Shown piece after piece: positions 7,932-16,881 of a stretch of 64,000 bases of DNA; the stretch's first letter is position 1, and the number at the start of each line of letters is the position of its first letter. The notes below the pieces were generated by a model. The model was not told where the DNA came from. It did not search any database and worked only from the letters and a program-made list of their open reading frames with translations. The translations under genes were made by a program, and so were the position numbers. Origin of the DNA: Gemmobacter aquarius (GTDB lineage Bacteria > Pseudomonadota > Alphaproteobacteria > Rhodobacterales > Rhodobacteraceae); NCBI RefSeq assembly GCF_003060865.1, contig NZ_CP028918.1, positions 1,352,001 to 1,416,000 on the forward strand, read 5' to 3'.

Positions 7932-10465
7932 CGCCGATGCGCGCCTTGCGGCCAAGGCTGGTTGCGGCGCTTGTCGTGGCGATGGTGGCGCTTGGGCTGG
8001 CCTTGCCTGCGGGGGCGCAGACGGTTTCCAACAGCCAGACGGCTGCGGACGCGCAGAACAGGCCCAGCATCGTGGCGCAAAAGGCGCCGAGCGGGCTTGT
8101 GGTGCAAAAAGGCGCGGGTGCGTCGCGCAGCCTTGACTACACCGCATGGGAGACGGCGGCGGACCGGGCCGAGACGACGCTGGCCGATGCATCGGTGACC
8201 GAAACCGCGCTGGGCGAATTGCGCGGGCAGATGGTCGACTGGCGGGCGGCGTTTCTTGTGTCGCAGAACTCGAACGCGACGCGGATCGCCACCTTGCGCG
8301 AGCAGATCGCGGCACTGGGGCCGGTGCCTGCCGAGGGCGAGACCGAGGCCGAGGAGATCGCGCAGCGGCGGGTGGCGCTGAGCGACCAGTTGATCAAGCT
8401 GCAAGCGCCGGGAATCGCGGCGGAAGAGGCATACCGCCGCGCCGACGGGCTGATCGGCGAGATCGACCGCATCCGGCGCGAGCGGCAGGCGGACCAGTTG
8501 CTGCAACTGTGGCCCGCGCCGATCAATCCGGCGAACTGGCCTGCAGCATTGGTCGAATTGCGCGATACGGCGATGGCTTTCTATACCGAAAGCGCATTCC
8601 GCTGGCGCAAGGGCGAGGCGAGCCGACAGTTGTTCGACAATCTGCCGCTGATCCTTGTGATGCTGGCAAGCGGGGTCGGGCTTTTGTGGCGCGGGCGCAT
8701 GCTGGTGGCGCGGCTGGGCCTTGCCTTTCCCGAACGGCAAACGGCGCGGGCGCGGCGGGTGGTGGCCTTGGCGGTGTCGGTCGGGCAGGTGCTGGCGCCG
8801 GTCGTGGGCATCATGGCGCTGGCCCATGCGGTGCGGCTGACCGGACTGACCGGTGCGCTGGGCGGCGCGGTGCTGGATGCGCTGCCCTTTGCCACATTCA
8901 CGCTGCTCGCTGCCCATTGGCTGGGTGCGATGGTCTTTCCCGCCGATGACAGGGCCGAGACGCTGTTCACCCTGCCGCCCGAACGGCGGGCCGAGGGGCG
9001 CTTTCTGACCACGGCACTGGGGGCGGTTCTGGGGCTGGAGGCGCTGCGCGAGGTGATCGTGGCGCAGCGCGGCACCGAACAGGCGGCGACGGCGGTCCTG
9101 ACCTTTCCGGTGCTGGTGGCGGTGGCCGTGTTGTTGCTGCGGCTGGGGCAACTGATGGGCCGCAGCGCGCGGGCGGATGGTGCAGATGACGGCGGCTATG
9201 CGGGGCGGGTGCTGGCGCTGATCGCACGCGGAGCGATGCTGGTGGGGATCGTCGGGCCGCTGCTGGCGGCGGTGGGCTATATCGCGGCGGCGGGGGCGCT
9301 GCTGTTTCCGGCGGCGCAGTCGCTGGGTCTGGTTGGGTTGCTCTTTGGCTTGCAGCGGCTGGTGGCCGATCTTTACGGGTTGGTGACGAAAAGCGATGCC
9401 GCCGATCAGGACGGGTTGTTGCCGGTCTTGATCGGGTTTTGCATGGCGGTGGCATCCTTGCCGCTGTTCGCGCTGATCTGGGGCGCGCAGCTTGCCGATA
9501 TAACCGAGCTTTGGCAGCGCTTCCTCGAAGGGTTCCAGCTTGGCCAGACGCGGGTTTCGCCTACGGATTTCCTGCTGTTTCTGGTGATCTTCGTCTGCGG
9601 CTACACGGTCACGCGGCTGGTGCAGGGGGCGCTGAAGGGCACAGTGCTGCCGCGCACGTCGCTTGATCAGGGCGGGCAGAACGCGGTTGTGGCGGGGCTG
9701 GGCTATGTCGGCATCATCCTGTCGGCGCTTTTGGCGATCAACTTTGCGGGGATCGACCTGTCTGGTCTGGCCATCGTCGCGGGGGCCTTGTCGGTCGGTA
9801 TCGGTTTTGGTCTGCAAAACATCGTGTCGAATTTCGTGTCAGGCATCATCCTGCTGATCGAGCGTCCGGTGAGCGAGGGCGACTGGATCGAGGTCGGCAC
9901 GGTGCAGGGGATCGTCAAGTCGATCTCGGTGCGGTCAACCCGCATCCAGACATTCGACCGCTCGGACGTGATCGTGCCGAACACCGATCTGGTGGCGGGG
10001 CGGGTGACGAACTGGACACGGTTCAGCCTGTCGGGGCGGCTGGTGGTGCCGCTGACGGTGGCGCATGGCGAGGACAGCCGCAAGGTCGAGAAGGTGCTGA
10101 AAGAGATTGCCGAGGCGCAGCCGCTGGTGCTGTTGAACCCCGCGCCCGTGGTGGCGTTGATGGGGTTTAACAACGACGGGCAACTGTATGAAATCCGTAT
10201 GATTTTGCGGGATGTGAATTTTTCGGTCAATGTGCGGAGCGAGGTGAACCACCAGATCCGCGAGCGTTTCGTGGCCGAGGGGATCCACTTGCGTCCGGCC
10301 CCCGCGGCTGCCGTCCCGCTTGAGGTGATCCTGCACGAGGCGGCGCAGGATGGCGGGCGTGAGGTTTCGCGGGCGGATGTGCCGGCCCCTGCCGTGGCAA
10401 AGCGCCGCCGTGGCGCGGAATCGACCGACGCCCTGCCCGATGCGGATGGCGGGGCGACATTGTGA
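7928..10465 (+). CDS. MscS-family mechanosensitive ion channel with DUF3772 periplasmic domain
   Basis: Large mechanosensitive channel of 845 residues that relieves turgor on osmotic downshock. The N-terminus is a signal peptide ending near LALPAGAQ. A coiled, charged periplasmic DUF3772-type domain follows to about residue 210, then roughly ten membrane helices. The pore-lining MscS helix and beta domain contain ALSVGIGFGLQNIVSNFVSG (about residues 615-640) and the downstream RPVSEGDWIEVGTVQGIV. The C-terminal tail is Ala/Arg/Glu rich. ATG 7928 is chosen because it gives the signal peptide directly and overlaps the cysK stop by ATGA; ATG 7937 is an alternative. Family assignment is firm. Confidence 0.88.
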   Translation: MTPMRALRPRLVAALVVAMVALGLALPAGAQTVSNSQTAADAQNRPSIVAQKAPSGLVVQKGAGASRSLDYTAWETAADRAETTLADASVTETALGELRGQMVDWRAAFLVSQNSNATRIATLREQIAALGPVPAEGETEAEEIAQRRVALSDQLIKLQAPGIAAEEAYRRADGLIGEIDRIRRERQADQLLQLWPAPINPANWPAALVELRDTAMAFYTESAFRWRKGEASRQLFDNLPLILVMLASGVGLLWRGRMLVARLGLAFPERQTARARRVVALAVSVGQVLAPVVGIMALAHAVRLTGLTGALGGAVLDALPFATFTLLAAHWLGAMVFPADDRAETLFTLPPERRAEGRFLTTALGAVLGLEALREVIVAQRGTEQAATAVLTFPVLVAVAVLLLRLGQLMGRSARADGADDGGYAGRVLALIARGAMLVGIVGPLLAAVGYIAAAGALLFPAAQSLGLVGLLFGLQRLVADLYGLVTKSDAADQDGLLPVLIGFCMAVASLPLFALIWGAQLADITELWQRFLEGFQLGQTRVSPTDFLLFLVIFVCGYTVTRLVQGALKGTVLPRTSLDQGGQNAVVAGLGYVGIILSALLAINFAGIDLSGLAIVAGALSVGIGFGLQNIVSNFVSGIILLIERPVSEGDWIEVGTVQGIVKSISVRSTRIQTFDRSDVIVPNTDLVAGRVTNWTRFSLSGRLVVPLTVAHGEDSRKVEKVLKEIAEAQPLVLLNPAPVVALMGFNNDGQLYEIRMILRDVNFSVNVRSEVNHQIRERFVAEGIHLRPAPAAAVPLEVILHEAAQDGGREVSRADVPAPAVAKRRRGAESTDALPDADGGATL

Positions 10466-10477
10466 AGGAAGCCTGAC

Positions 10478-11197
10478 GTGACCGAATTGCTGTTCCGTGC
10501 CGATGCCTATCTGCGCGAAGGGGATGCCGTGGTGGTGGGCCACACCGCCGAAGGGGGCATCTTGCTCGACCGGACGGTGTTTTACCCCACGGGGGGCGGG
10601 CAACCCGGTGACAGCGGCTGGCTGGCATGGGGCGGGGCCACCGTGCCGATCGCCACGGCGGTCAAGGCCGAGGGCGGGCAGGTGGCGCTGGTGATGGCCG
10701 AGCCGATGGCGCTGCCGCCGGTGGGAACGGTGGTGACCCAGCGGCTCGACTGGGAGCGGCGGCACCGGCACATGCGGGTGCATACCGCGCTGCATCTTCT
10801 GTCGGTGGTGGTGCCGCTGCCGGTCACCGGCGGGCAGATCGGGGCCGAACGCGGGCGGCTGGATTTCGACATGCCCGACCCGCCCGAGGACGTGGCCGCG
10901 ATCGAGGAAAAGCTGAACGCGCTGATCGCGCTTGACCTGACGGTAAGCGACGAATGGATCACCGATGCCGAGCTGGCCGCCAATCCGGGGCTGGTCAAGA
11001 CCATGTCGGTAGCACCTCCGACCGGGCAGGGGCGGGTGCGGCTTGTCAGGATCGGGACTTCGGGGCATCAGGTCGATCTGCAACCCTGCGGCGGCACCCA
11101 TGTGGCCCGTACCGCCGAGATCGGCCATGTCAGCATCGGCAAGATCGAGAAGAAAGGCCGCCAGAACCGCCGCGTGTCGATCAGCTTGACGGACTGA
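10478..11197 (+). CDS. alanyl-tRNA editing protein (AlaX type)
   Basis: Free-standing editing domain (239 residues) that hydrolyses serine or glycine wrongly attached to tRNA-Ala. It has both zinc-binding motifs of the AlaRS editing domain: HTALHLL, an HxxxH motif near residue 105, and PCGGTHVART, a CxxxH motif near residue 205, plus the conserved YPTGGGQPGD in the N-terminal part. The GTG start at 10478 follows an AAGGAAG box 7 bases upstream and lies 12 bases after the channel gene, so it may share that operon. The length fits the medium AlaX-M class. Confidence 0.9.
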   Translation: MTELLFRADAYLREGDAVVVGHTAEGGILLDRTVFYPTGGGQPGDSGWLAWGGATVPIATAVKAEGGQVALVMAEPMALPPVGTVVTQRLDWERRHRHMRVHTALHLLSVVVPLPVTGGQIGAERGRLDFDMPDPPEDVAAIEEKLNALIALDLTVSDEWITDAELAANPGLVKTMSVAPPTGQGRVRLVRIGTSGHQVDLQPCGGTHVARTAEIGHVSIGKIEKKGRQNRRVSISLTD

Positions 11198-11266
11198 TCG
11201 TGGCGGCCCGAAGAGCGGCCAACCCCCCTTGCACCCCGCCCGCCTTGGCCTTAAGACACGCCCCAC

Positions 11267-11356
11267 GGACAGGTGGCCGAGTGGTCGAAGGCGCACGCCT
11301 GGAAAGTGTGTAGGCGGGGAACCGTCTCGAGGGTTCGAATCCCTCTCTGTCCGCCA
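11267..11356 (+). tRNA. tRNA-Ser (anticodon GGA)
   Basis: A complete class II tRNA gene with CCA encoded. The acceptor stem GGACAGG pairs with the 3' end before GCCA. The anticodon loop CTGGAAA is closed by CACGC/GTGTG and reads GGA, for serine codons UCC and UCU. A long variable arm and the T-loop GGTTCGAATCC follow. The last 15 bases are duplicated at 18371-18385, marking this gene as an integration site. Confidence 0.97.
11342..11356 (+). repeat. attachment repeat, tRNA side (attL)
   Basis: CCTCTCTGTCCGCCA forms the 3' end of tRNA-Ser and is repeated exactly at 18371-18385. Flanking bases differ on both sides, so the shared core is 15 bp. Confidence 0.88.
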
Positions 11357-11522
11357 ACCCCCTTTGATTTCATTGTATTTTTTTCGGTTTTTGGCGACCT
11401 ACCCATCGTCAAACCCATCAACCCCAAAATGCTTGGTTCGTTAGGCCCTCTACTCGGCTCTCACGCTGTTTCTCGGTGAGAGTGAGGCGAAACCGCACTT
11501 CCGTTTCGTCCACCCCCATGCA

Positions 11523-14500
11523 ATGCTCGCAAAGGTTGTTGCGTGTTTGTGTGGTTCCGAGTTGGTGGTTGAAGAGTTCATTTCTCGCTGGAAGGCATCT
11601 GGCGGCAGCGAGCGCGCGAATTTCCAGATGTTCGCGAACGAGTTGTGCGAGGTGTTGGGACTGCCCAAGCCCGCCCCTGCGAGCGAAGCGACGCGCTCGA
11701 ATTCATATTGCTTCGAACACCCCGTCACTTTCATCCACACCGGCAGCCAGTCGCGCGGCTTCATCGACCTCTATCGCGCCGGCCATTTCGTCATGGAGGC
11801 CAAGCAAGGCACGGGCGGCGATCCGGTCGAAGATGACAGCCAGCCTAGCCTTTTGCCGGATTTGCCGGGGCCAATGCGTAAGGGACACGGGACGCGGGGC
11901 ACGCGGCGGTGGGATGATACCATGCTGCGCGCCCGCAATCAGGCCGATGGCTATGCCCGTGCGGTGTCGCGCGGCGATGGTTGGCCGCCGTTCCTTCTGG
12001 TTGTCGATGTGGGTCATGTGATCGAGGTCTATGCCGATTTTTCCGGCCAGGGGCAGGGCTACACCCAATTTCCGGACGGAAATCGCTACCGTATTGCCAT
12101 GGACGATCTGCGCGACGAAAAGGTGCGCGAACGGTTGCGGATGATCTGGACCGATCCGCAAGCGCTCGACCCGTCAAAGGTGGCCGCACAGGTCACGCGC
12201 GAGGTGGCCGACCGTCTGGCGGCGCTGGGGCGGTCGTTCGAGGGGCAGGGGCATGCGGCCGAGGATGTGGCACGGTTCCTGATGCGCTGCCTGTTCACCA
12301 TGTTCGCCGAGGATGTCGACCTGATCCCTGCGAAAAGTTTTTCCAGCCTTCTGGTGCGTCTGCGCGGGCATCCGGAACACGCGGCCCCTGCGCTTAAGGC
12401 GTTGTGGGAGACGATGAACACGGGCGGCTTTTCCGCGATCCTGACGACAGACCTGAAACGCTTCAATGGCGGGCTGTTCAAGGATGCTGATGCGCTGCCC
12501 TTGTCCGAGGTGCAACTTTCGCTGCTGATCGAGGCTGCATCGCGCGATTGGCGCGAGGTGGAGCCTGCAATCTTCGGTACGCTGCTGGAGCGCGCGCTCG
12601 ACAAGCGGCAGCGGCACAAGCTGGGGGCGCATTACACGCCGCGGGCCTATGTCGAGCGGCTGGTGGTGCCGACGATCATGGACCCCTTGCGCAGCGACTG
12701 GCGCGACGTGCAAGCGGCGGCCGTGGCGCTGGCGGCGCAGGGGCGCGAGGACGAGGCGCGCGATACGGTGCGGGCCTTTCACGCGCGGCTGTGCGAGATC
12801 CGCGTGCTCGACCCCGCCTGCGGGTCGGGAAACTTCCTTTATGTGGCTCTGGAGCTGATGAAGCGGCTCGAGGGTGAGGTGACGGCGCTGCTGGCCGATC
12901 TGGGCGAGGATCAGGCGGCGCTGGCGCTGGCGGGGCATACGGTAGACCCGCACCAGTTTTTGGGGATCGAGCTGAACCCCTGGGCGGCGGCGGTGGCCGA
13001 GCTGGTGCTGTGGATCGGCTATCTGCAATGGCATTTCCGCACGCATGGCAAGGCATCGCCCGCCGAGCCCGTGCTGCGCGATTTCAAGAACATCGAGAAC
13101 CGCGATGCGGTGCTGACTTGGGCTGGCACGCGGCCGCGGCTGGATGCGAATGGCGCGCCCGTCACGCGCTGGGACGGGCAGGGGACAATCATGCACCCGG
13201 TGACGGGCGAGCAGGTGCCCGATCCACAGGCGCGGGTGGCGGTGCTGGACTATTTGAAACCCGCCGCCGCGACATGGCCGCAGGCGGATTTCATCGTGGG
13301 CAACCCGCCGTTCATCGGCGCAAGCCGGATGCGCGATGCGCTGGGCGATGGCTATGCCGAGGCGCTGTGGGCGGCTTATCCGCGCATGCCGCAAAGCGCG
13401 GATTTCGTCATGTTCTGGTGGGACAAGGCGGCTTTGGCGGCGCGGGGGTGGAAACCGGCGAGTGACAGACCTAACGGAACGCGGCGTTTCGGCTTCATCA
13501 CCACCAATTCACTGCGCCAGCCCTTTAACCGTAAGGTGCTGGAACCGCATCTGGGCGACCCGAAAACCCCGCTGTCGCTGGTGTTCGCTATACCAGACCA
13601 CCCTTGGGCGGATGCTTCGGATGCCGCTGCGGTTAGGATTGCGATGACAGTGGCTGAAGCTGGCCATGCTCATGGACGGGTGTTTAGTCTGTTGCAGGAG
13701 CTCAAGGCGGCAACAGACGCCGAAGGTACGCCTGTCACGTTTTCAATAGAGAAGGGAAAAATTCTGAGTGACCTTCGGATTGGTGCAGATGTGGCCAGTT
13801 CGTTTTCATTGAGAGCAAATGCTCAGCTTTCTTCACAGGGCGTAAAGCTACACGGTCAGGGCTTTCTTGTCAGTCGTAACCGGGCTCTTACTTTTGCCCA
13901 AGATCGAGCTCAAAGCACGATAGTGCGACCTTTCTTGGGTGGCAAAGACTTGGCCCAAACGAGTCGTGGTCTATTCGTAATTGATGCGTTCGGTTTTGAC
14001 GAGGGCGAGCTAACCCGCGAGCATCCAGACGTTTTTCAGTGGTTGAAGGATTCAGTTTATCCGGAGCGAACTGTGAACAACAGGGAGACCTACCGCCGAA
14101 ATTGGTGGATTTTCGGTGAACCCAGAAAGGAGATCCGTAAGGCTTTAGCAGGTTTAGACAGGTACTTGGTCACAGGTCGAACCGCCAAGCATCGAATTGT
14201 CCAGTTTGTCCCAAAGGAAACAGTGGCGGAGAGCGAAGTTGTAATCTTGGCGATTGCGGATCCGGCACTCTTGGCTGCCCTAAGCAGCCAAATTCACTTT
14301 CTTTGGTCGAACGTCACCGGGACGGTCCTTGGCCCGACGCCTCGTTACAACAATTCGACTTGTTTTGAAAAATTCCCCTTCCCAGACCCGACCGAGGCGC
14401 AGAAAACCCGCCTTCGCAGCCTTGGCGAGCAGCTCGACGCGCACAGGAAGGCACAGCAGGCGGCGCATCCGAAGTTGACGCTGACGGCGATGTATAACGT

Positions 14501-15014
14501 GCTGGAAAAACTCCGAGCGGGGCAGCGGATCGAGGGCAAGGACAAGGAAACCTATGACCAGGGGCTGATCGGCATCTTGCGCGATCTGCACGACCAGATC
14601 GATGCCGCCGTGGCCGAGGCCTATGGCTGGCCCGCCGATCTGTCCGACGACGAGATCCTGCACCGTCTGGTCGACCTGAACCGCCAGCGTGCGGCCGAAG
14701 AGGCGCGGGGGCTGGTCCGCTGGCTGCGCCCCGATTACCAGAACCCCGCAGGCCATGCCGCCGTGGCTACGGGCGAACAGACCGCGATGGACATCGGCCC
14801 GACCGACAGCACCGCCAAGGCGCCGTGGCCCAAATACCTGCCCGAGCAGATCGCCGCCGTGCGCGCCGCCCTGTCCGACCTCGGCACCGCCACCCCCGAA
14901 CAGGTCGCCCGCCAGTTCCAACGCGCCCGCGCCGGTTCGGTCCAACCCCTCCTCGAAAGCCTGACCGCGCTGGGCCAAGCACGGATCGTGGAAGGCGGGC
15001 GCTTCGCGGTGTGA
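11523..15014 (+). CDS. MmeI-like (type IIL) fused restriction endonuclease and DNA adenine methyltransferase
   Basis: Single-chain restriction-modification enzyme of 1163 residues. The N-terminal nuclease has D82, nine residues, then E92-A-K94 (GFIDLYRAGHFVMEAKQG), exactly the D-X9-E-X-K spacing of MmeI. A helical connector follows. The methyltransferase has motif I DPACGSGNF (about residue 430) and motif IV NPPF (about 594), the catalytic motif of N6-adenine methylases. Residues about 700-950 are the target recognition domain, and the bases encoding it are clearly poorer in G+C than the rest. A C-terminal helical and winged-helix-like tail follows. Such enzymes need no separate methylase. 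The start is unsure: ATG 11523 lacks a good ribosome site, and homologue-like sequence begins near VVEEFISRW, so TTG 11562 or GTG 11565 are options. It converges with the Rep-like gene, 4 bases apart. Confidence 0.88.
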   Translation: MLAKVVACLCGSELVVEEFISRWKASGGSERANFQMFANELCEVLGLPKPAPASEATRSNSYCFEHPVTFIHTGSQSRGFIDLYRAGHFVMEAKQGTGGDPVEDDSQPSLLPDLPGPMRKGHGTRGTRRWDDTMLRARNQADGYARAVSRGDGWPPFLLVVDVGHVIEVYADFSGQGQGYTQFPDGNRYRIAMDDLRDEKVRERLRMIWTDPQALDPSKVAAQVTREVADRLAALGRSFEGQGHAAEDVARFLMRCLFTMFAEDVDLIPAKSFSSLLVRLRGHPEHAAPALKALWETMNTGGFSAILTTDLKRFNGGLFKDADALPLSEVQLSLLIEAASRDWREVEPAIFGTLLERALDKRQRHKLGAHYTPRAYVERLVVPTIMDPLRSDWRDVQAAAVALAAQGREDEARDTVRAFHARLCEIRVLDPACGSGNFLYVALELMKRLEGEVTALLADLGEDQAALALAGHTVDPHQFLGIELNPWAAAVAELVLWIGYLQWHFRTHGKASPAEPVLRDFKNIENRDAVLTWAGTRPRLDANGAPVTRWDGQGTIMHPVTGEQVPDPQARVAVLDYLKPAAATWPQADFIVGNPPFIGASRMRDALGDGYAEALWAAYPRMPQSADFVMFWWDKAALAARGWKPASDRPNGTRRFGFITTNSLRQPFNRKVLEPHLGDPKTPLSLVFAIPDHPWADASDAAAVRIAMTVAEAGHAHGRVFSLLQELKAATDAEGTPVTFSIEKGKILSDLRIGADVASSFSLRANAQLSSQGVKLHGQGFLVSRNRALTFAQDRAQSTIVRPFLGGKDLAQTSRGLFVIDAFGFDEGELTREHPDVFQWLKDSVYPERTVNNRETYRRNWWIFGEPRKEIRKALAGLDRYLVTGRTAKHRIVQFVPKETVAESEVVILAIADPALLAALSSQIHFLWSNVTGTVLGPTPRYNNSTCFEKFPFPDPTEAQKTRLRSLGEQLDAHRKAQQAAHPKLTLTAMYNVLEKLRAGQRIEGKDKETYDQGLIGILRDLHDQIDAAVAEAYGWPADLSDDEILHRLVDLNRQRAAEEARGLVRWLRPDYQNPAGHAAVATGEQTAMDIGPTDSTAKAPWPKYLPEQIAAVRAALSDLGTATPEQVARQFQRARAGSVQPLLESLTALGQARIVEGGRFAV

Positions 15015-15018
15015 GGGG

Positions 15019-15726
15019 TTACATATTCTTTGCATTGCTTGTTTCGGGAACAGCCAACCCCAGCATTTTGGCGACCTCGGTTTCCTCGGCCCGCAAAGCG
15101 GCTATCTGGCGCTTTGCCTCGGCGTAGACCACCACTCGGATGAGTTTGGCGAACATGGCTTCATCCTCTGGCAGGCCATTGCCAGCGTAGAGTTGCTGTC
15201 TGAAGCCCGCGATGATTTCGTTTGCAGAAGATGCGTCTGGCGTCGGGCGTCTGCGAAGCGGAATGGCGCAAGGTTCAGAAGAGATTTTTTGAGGATTCAT
15301 TGAAGGTTTGGCGGACATAGCCGTGTCCGGTTTCGCTGCCTCGGGTGTCCGGTCTGGATGCCCTGCATGTCCGGTTTCGGTGCCTTCGGTGTCCGGTTTG
15401 GTTTCGTCGGGCAAAGGTGTTTCCGCGTCTGGTAGACCGGACATGATGCTGTCCGGTTTGAGCAGGTAGTAATCGTTCGTTACATAGGTGCCGGACTGCT
15501 TTCTTCCGCGCTTGACGACGATGCGGAGCCACCCCTCGGCCTCCAGCTCATGCAGCAAACGTCTGGTATGCCGTACTGACAGACAACAGCGATCAGCGAT
15601 CAGCGAAACGCCTGGCCAAAGGTGACCAGAGACTTTTGCAATGTCAGCCATGGAGATTAGCAGAAACCGCTTCCGCGGATCACGCGGCCCATGCTCGAAA
15701 AGGTAGCTTGTCCACTCGAAACTCAT
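15019..15726 (-). CDS. winged helix-turn-helix protein, replication initiator-like
   Basis: A 235-residue DNA-binding protein. Residues about 1-95 form a winged helix of the HTH_36 type seen in replication and phage proteins: KRFLLISMADIAKVSG, then WPGVSLIADRCCLSVRHTRRL as the helix-turn-helix, then a beta wing ending YVTNDYYLL. Residues about 96-165 are a Pro/Glu/Thr/Asp-rich linker, and the C-terminus is helical (EAKRQIAALRAEE). The linker DNA holds four direct repeats with a 22-bp period, which cannot encode a repeated peptide and look like iterons. Position beside alpA and int in a small integrated element supports a replication initiator; direct homology to a named Rep is not recognised. 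Confidence 0.7.
   Translation of the reverse strand: MSFEWTSYLFEHGPRDPRKRFLLISMADIAKVSGHLWPGVSLIADRCCLSVRHTRRLLHELEAEGWLRIVVKRGRKQSGTYVTNDYYLLKPDSIMSGLPDAETPLPDETKPDTEGTETGHAGHPDRTPEAAKPDTAMSAKPSMNPQKISSEPCAIPLRRRPTPDASSANEIIAGFRQQLYAGNGLPEDEAMFAKLIRVVVYAEAKRQIAALRAEETEVAKMLGLAVPETSNAKNM
15324..15411 (-). repeat. four 22-bp iteron-like direct repeats inside the Rep-like gene
   Basis: The core TGTCCGGT, read on the plus strand, starts at 15324, 15346, 15368 and 15390, exactly 22 bases apart, usually followed by TTTCGNTGCC. Another copy starts at 15450 and an inverted one spans 15436-15443. Because 22 is not a multiple of 3, successive copies fall in all three codon frames (KPDT, TGHAG, DRTP), so the conservation is at DNA level. 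Two helical turns per repeat is usual for initiator-binding iterons. Confidence 0.75.
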
Positions 15727-15983
15727 GAATGGACCACTTGCCGATGGACTGAACCGGAGCCACCTTCGGCGGTGAGCGCTTCCGCCCGAACCGACCTTCG
15801 GCCCGCTTTCGTTCGGGTATGCAATACGCTTCCGCTCTCGATCTGCATCGGGATCGATCCTTGCTACGCACGATGACGACTCCGCTGAATCACGTGAATC
15901 GTGCAGTATCGGGCCTTAGATGTTGGGAAGGAGTGAACCGTCGGTCTGCCGTGCAGACGGCCGGGGTTGGCAAGCGCGAGCCG

Positions 15984-16193
15984 TTAGCCCGCTCTTGCCT
16001 GCGCCGCCTCCCAGGCATGGACGTCAGCCCATGTCCAGCGAGTCATCTGGGGCGATAGCTTGACCGGCGCGGGAAACCCGTTCCGATTGACCCAGGCCCA
16101 GATGGTCGCGCGGTTTACACCGAAATGGCGTGCAAGGGTGGTGTCGGTCACGTAGGCGGCTTGCGCGGTTTGCGCTTCGTTCAACTTTGGCAT
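15984..16193 (-). CDS. AlpA-type helix-turn-helix regulator/excisionase
   Basis: A 69-residue MerR-like winged helix protein of the AlpA/excisionase family: VTDTTLARHFGVNRATIWAW is the helix-turn-helix and RWTWADVHAWEAAQ the C-terminal helix. Such proteins activate or direct excision of P4-type elements. ATG at 16193 is favoured over GTG at 16196 because a GGAG box (on the minus strand at 16201-16204) lies 7 bases before the ATG. The rep-like gene follows 257 bases downstream on the same strand, and the integrase lies upstream. Confidence 0.83.
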   Translation of the reverse strand: MPKLNEAQTAQAAYVTDTTLARHFGVNRATIWAWVNRNGFPAPVKLSPQMTRWTWADVHAWEAAQARAG

Positions 16194-16881
16194 CACTCGT
16201 CTCCATTTGTCCTGAGCAATTCTCTGAATTGCTCGATGCGGTCACACTGTTACCGCCACCCAGACCGCGAAAGTTGCGTACTTGGGCTGGCTGTTTACTG
16301 GAGCGGAGAGTTTCTTGCTCACAGCCCGCACGAACGCTTGAACGAGCGAGATGCTACGAGGTGAGGCGACAATCAGCAAACGGCTACGGGATGAAACGAC
16401 GGGCGACGGGAAGGGGAAGCAAGGTTTTATTGCTGGATTTGGCCCGATAACGCTGCGTCACTGATCTTGTTCTCGGTATTCATCGGGATCTTTACATCAT
16501 GTTCTATGCGTCAGGTGTTTGCACCGCATTGCCATATGCGGAGCACTCCAAAGCCGGGGAGAACCGACACGACGGGATCTTAGGCGCCTGGAGTGGTGCG
16601 GTAGGTGCGCGATGGGCGCAACGGTGCCGAGTTCGAACTTACCGGGGCCAATTCCCTTAAAGGGTTCCGTTGCCGGAACCTCTCGGACGCCGCTGCACTG
16701 ACAGGGTAGCGTGGCGCGAGGATAGGTTCAAGATCGGCGCCACGCGGGAGCGGTGGTAGGTTGTATCGGGTGAGCGGGCGGAAATTCGAGAGCGGCTGGA
16801 TGGGTCAGATAACCCATGGCACACTCCCACAAATCATGCGGAAGGTGGGCTTCCGACGGCACCGGTTTGGTGGCGTGGGGA
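16194..16881. other. 688-base non-coding segment between int and alpA
   Basis: No convincing gene is seen on either strand. The segment holds two strong hairpins: GGTTCCG/CGGAACC with a 4-base loop at 16663-16680, and a 9-bp stem GCGTGGCGC/GCGCCACGC with a 19-base loop at 16709-16745. A near-palindrome lies around 16654-16664. It is a candidate for the element's control region, a second origin or a small RNA. The excision and replication genes on each side make a cis-acting role likely. Confidence 0.45.

Noticed and set aside
11523..15014. PglX-type BREX methylase
   Set aside because: The D-X9-E-X-K nuclease motif at the N-terminus and lack of other BREX genes nearby point to a single-chain MmeI-like enzyme.
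15324..15457. CRISPR array
   Set aside because: The repeats are 22 bp head to tail with no spacers, lie inside a coding frame, and no cas gene is present.
16130..16450. Plus-strand frame of 106 codons antisense to alpA
   Set aside because: It has no domain, is antisense to a well-supported AlpA gene and has Arg/Ser-rich shadow composition.
16575..16660. tRNA-like stretch with a GTTCGAAC T-loop word near 16631
   Set aside because: The flanking bases do not form a T stem, and no anticodon arm or acceptor stem can be built around it.
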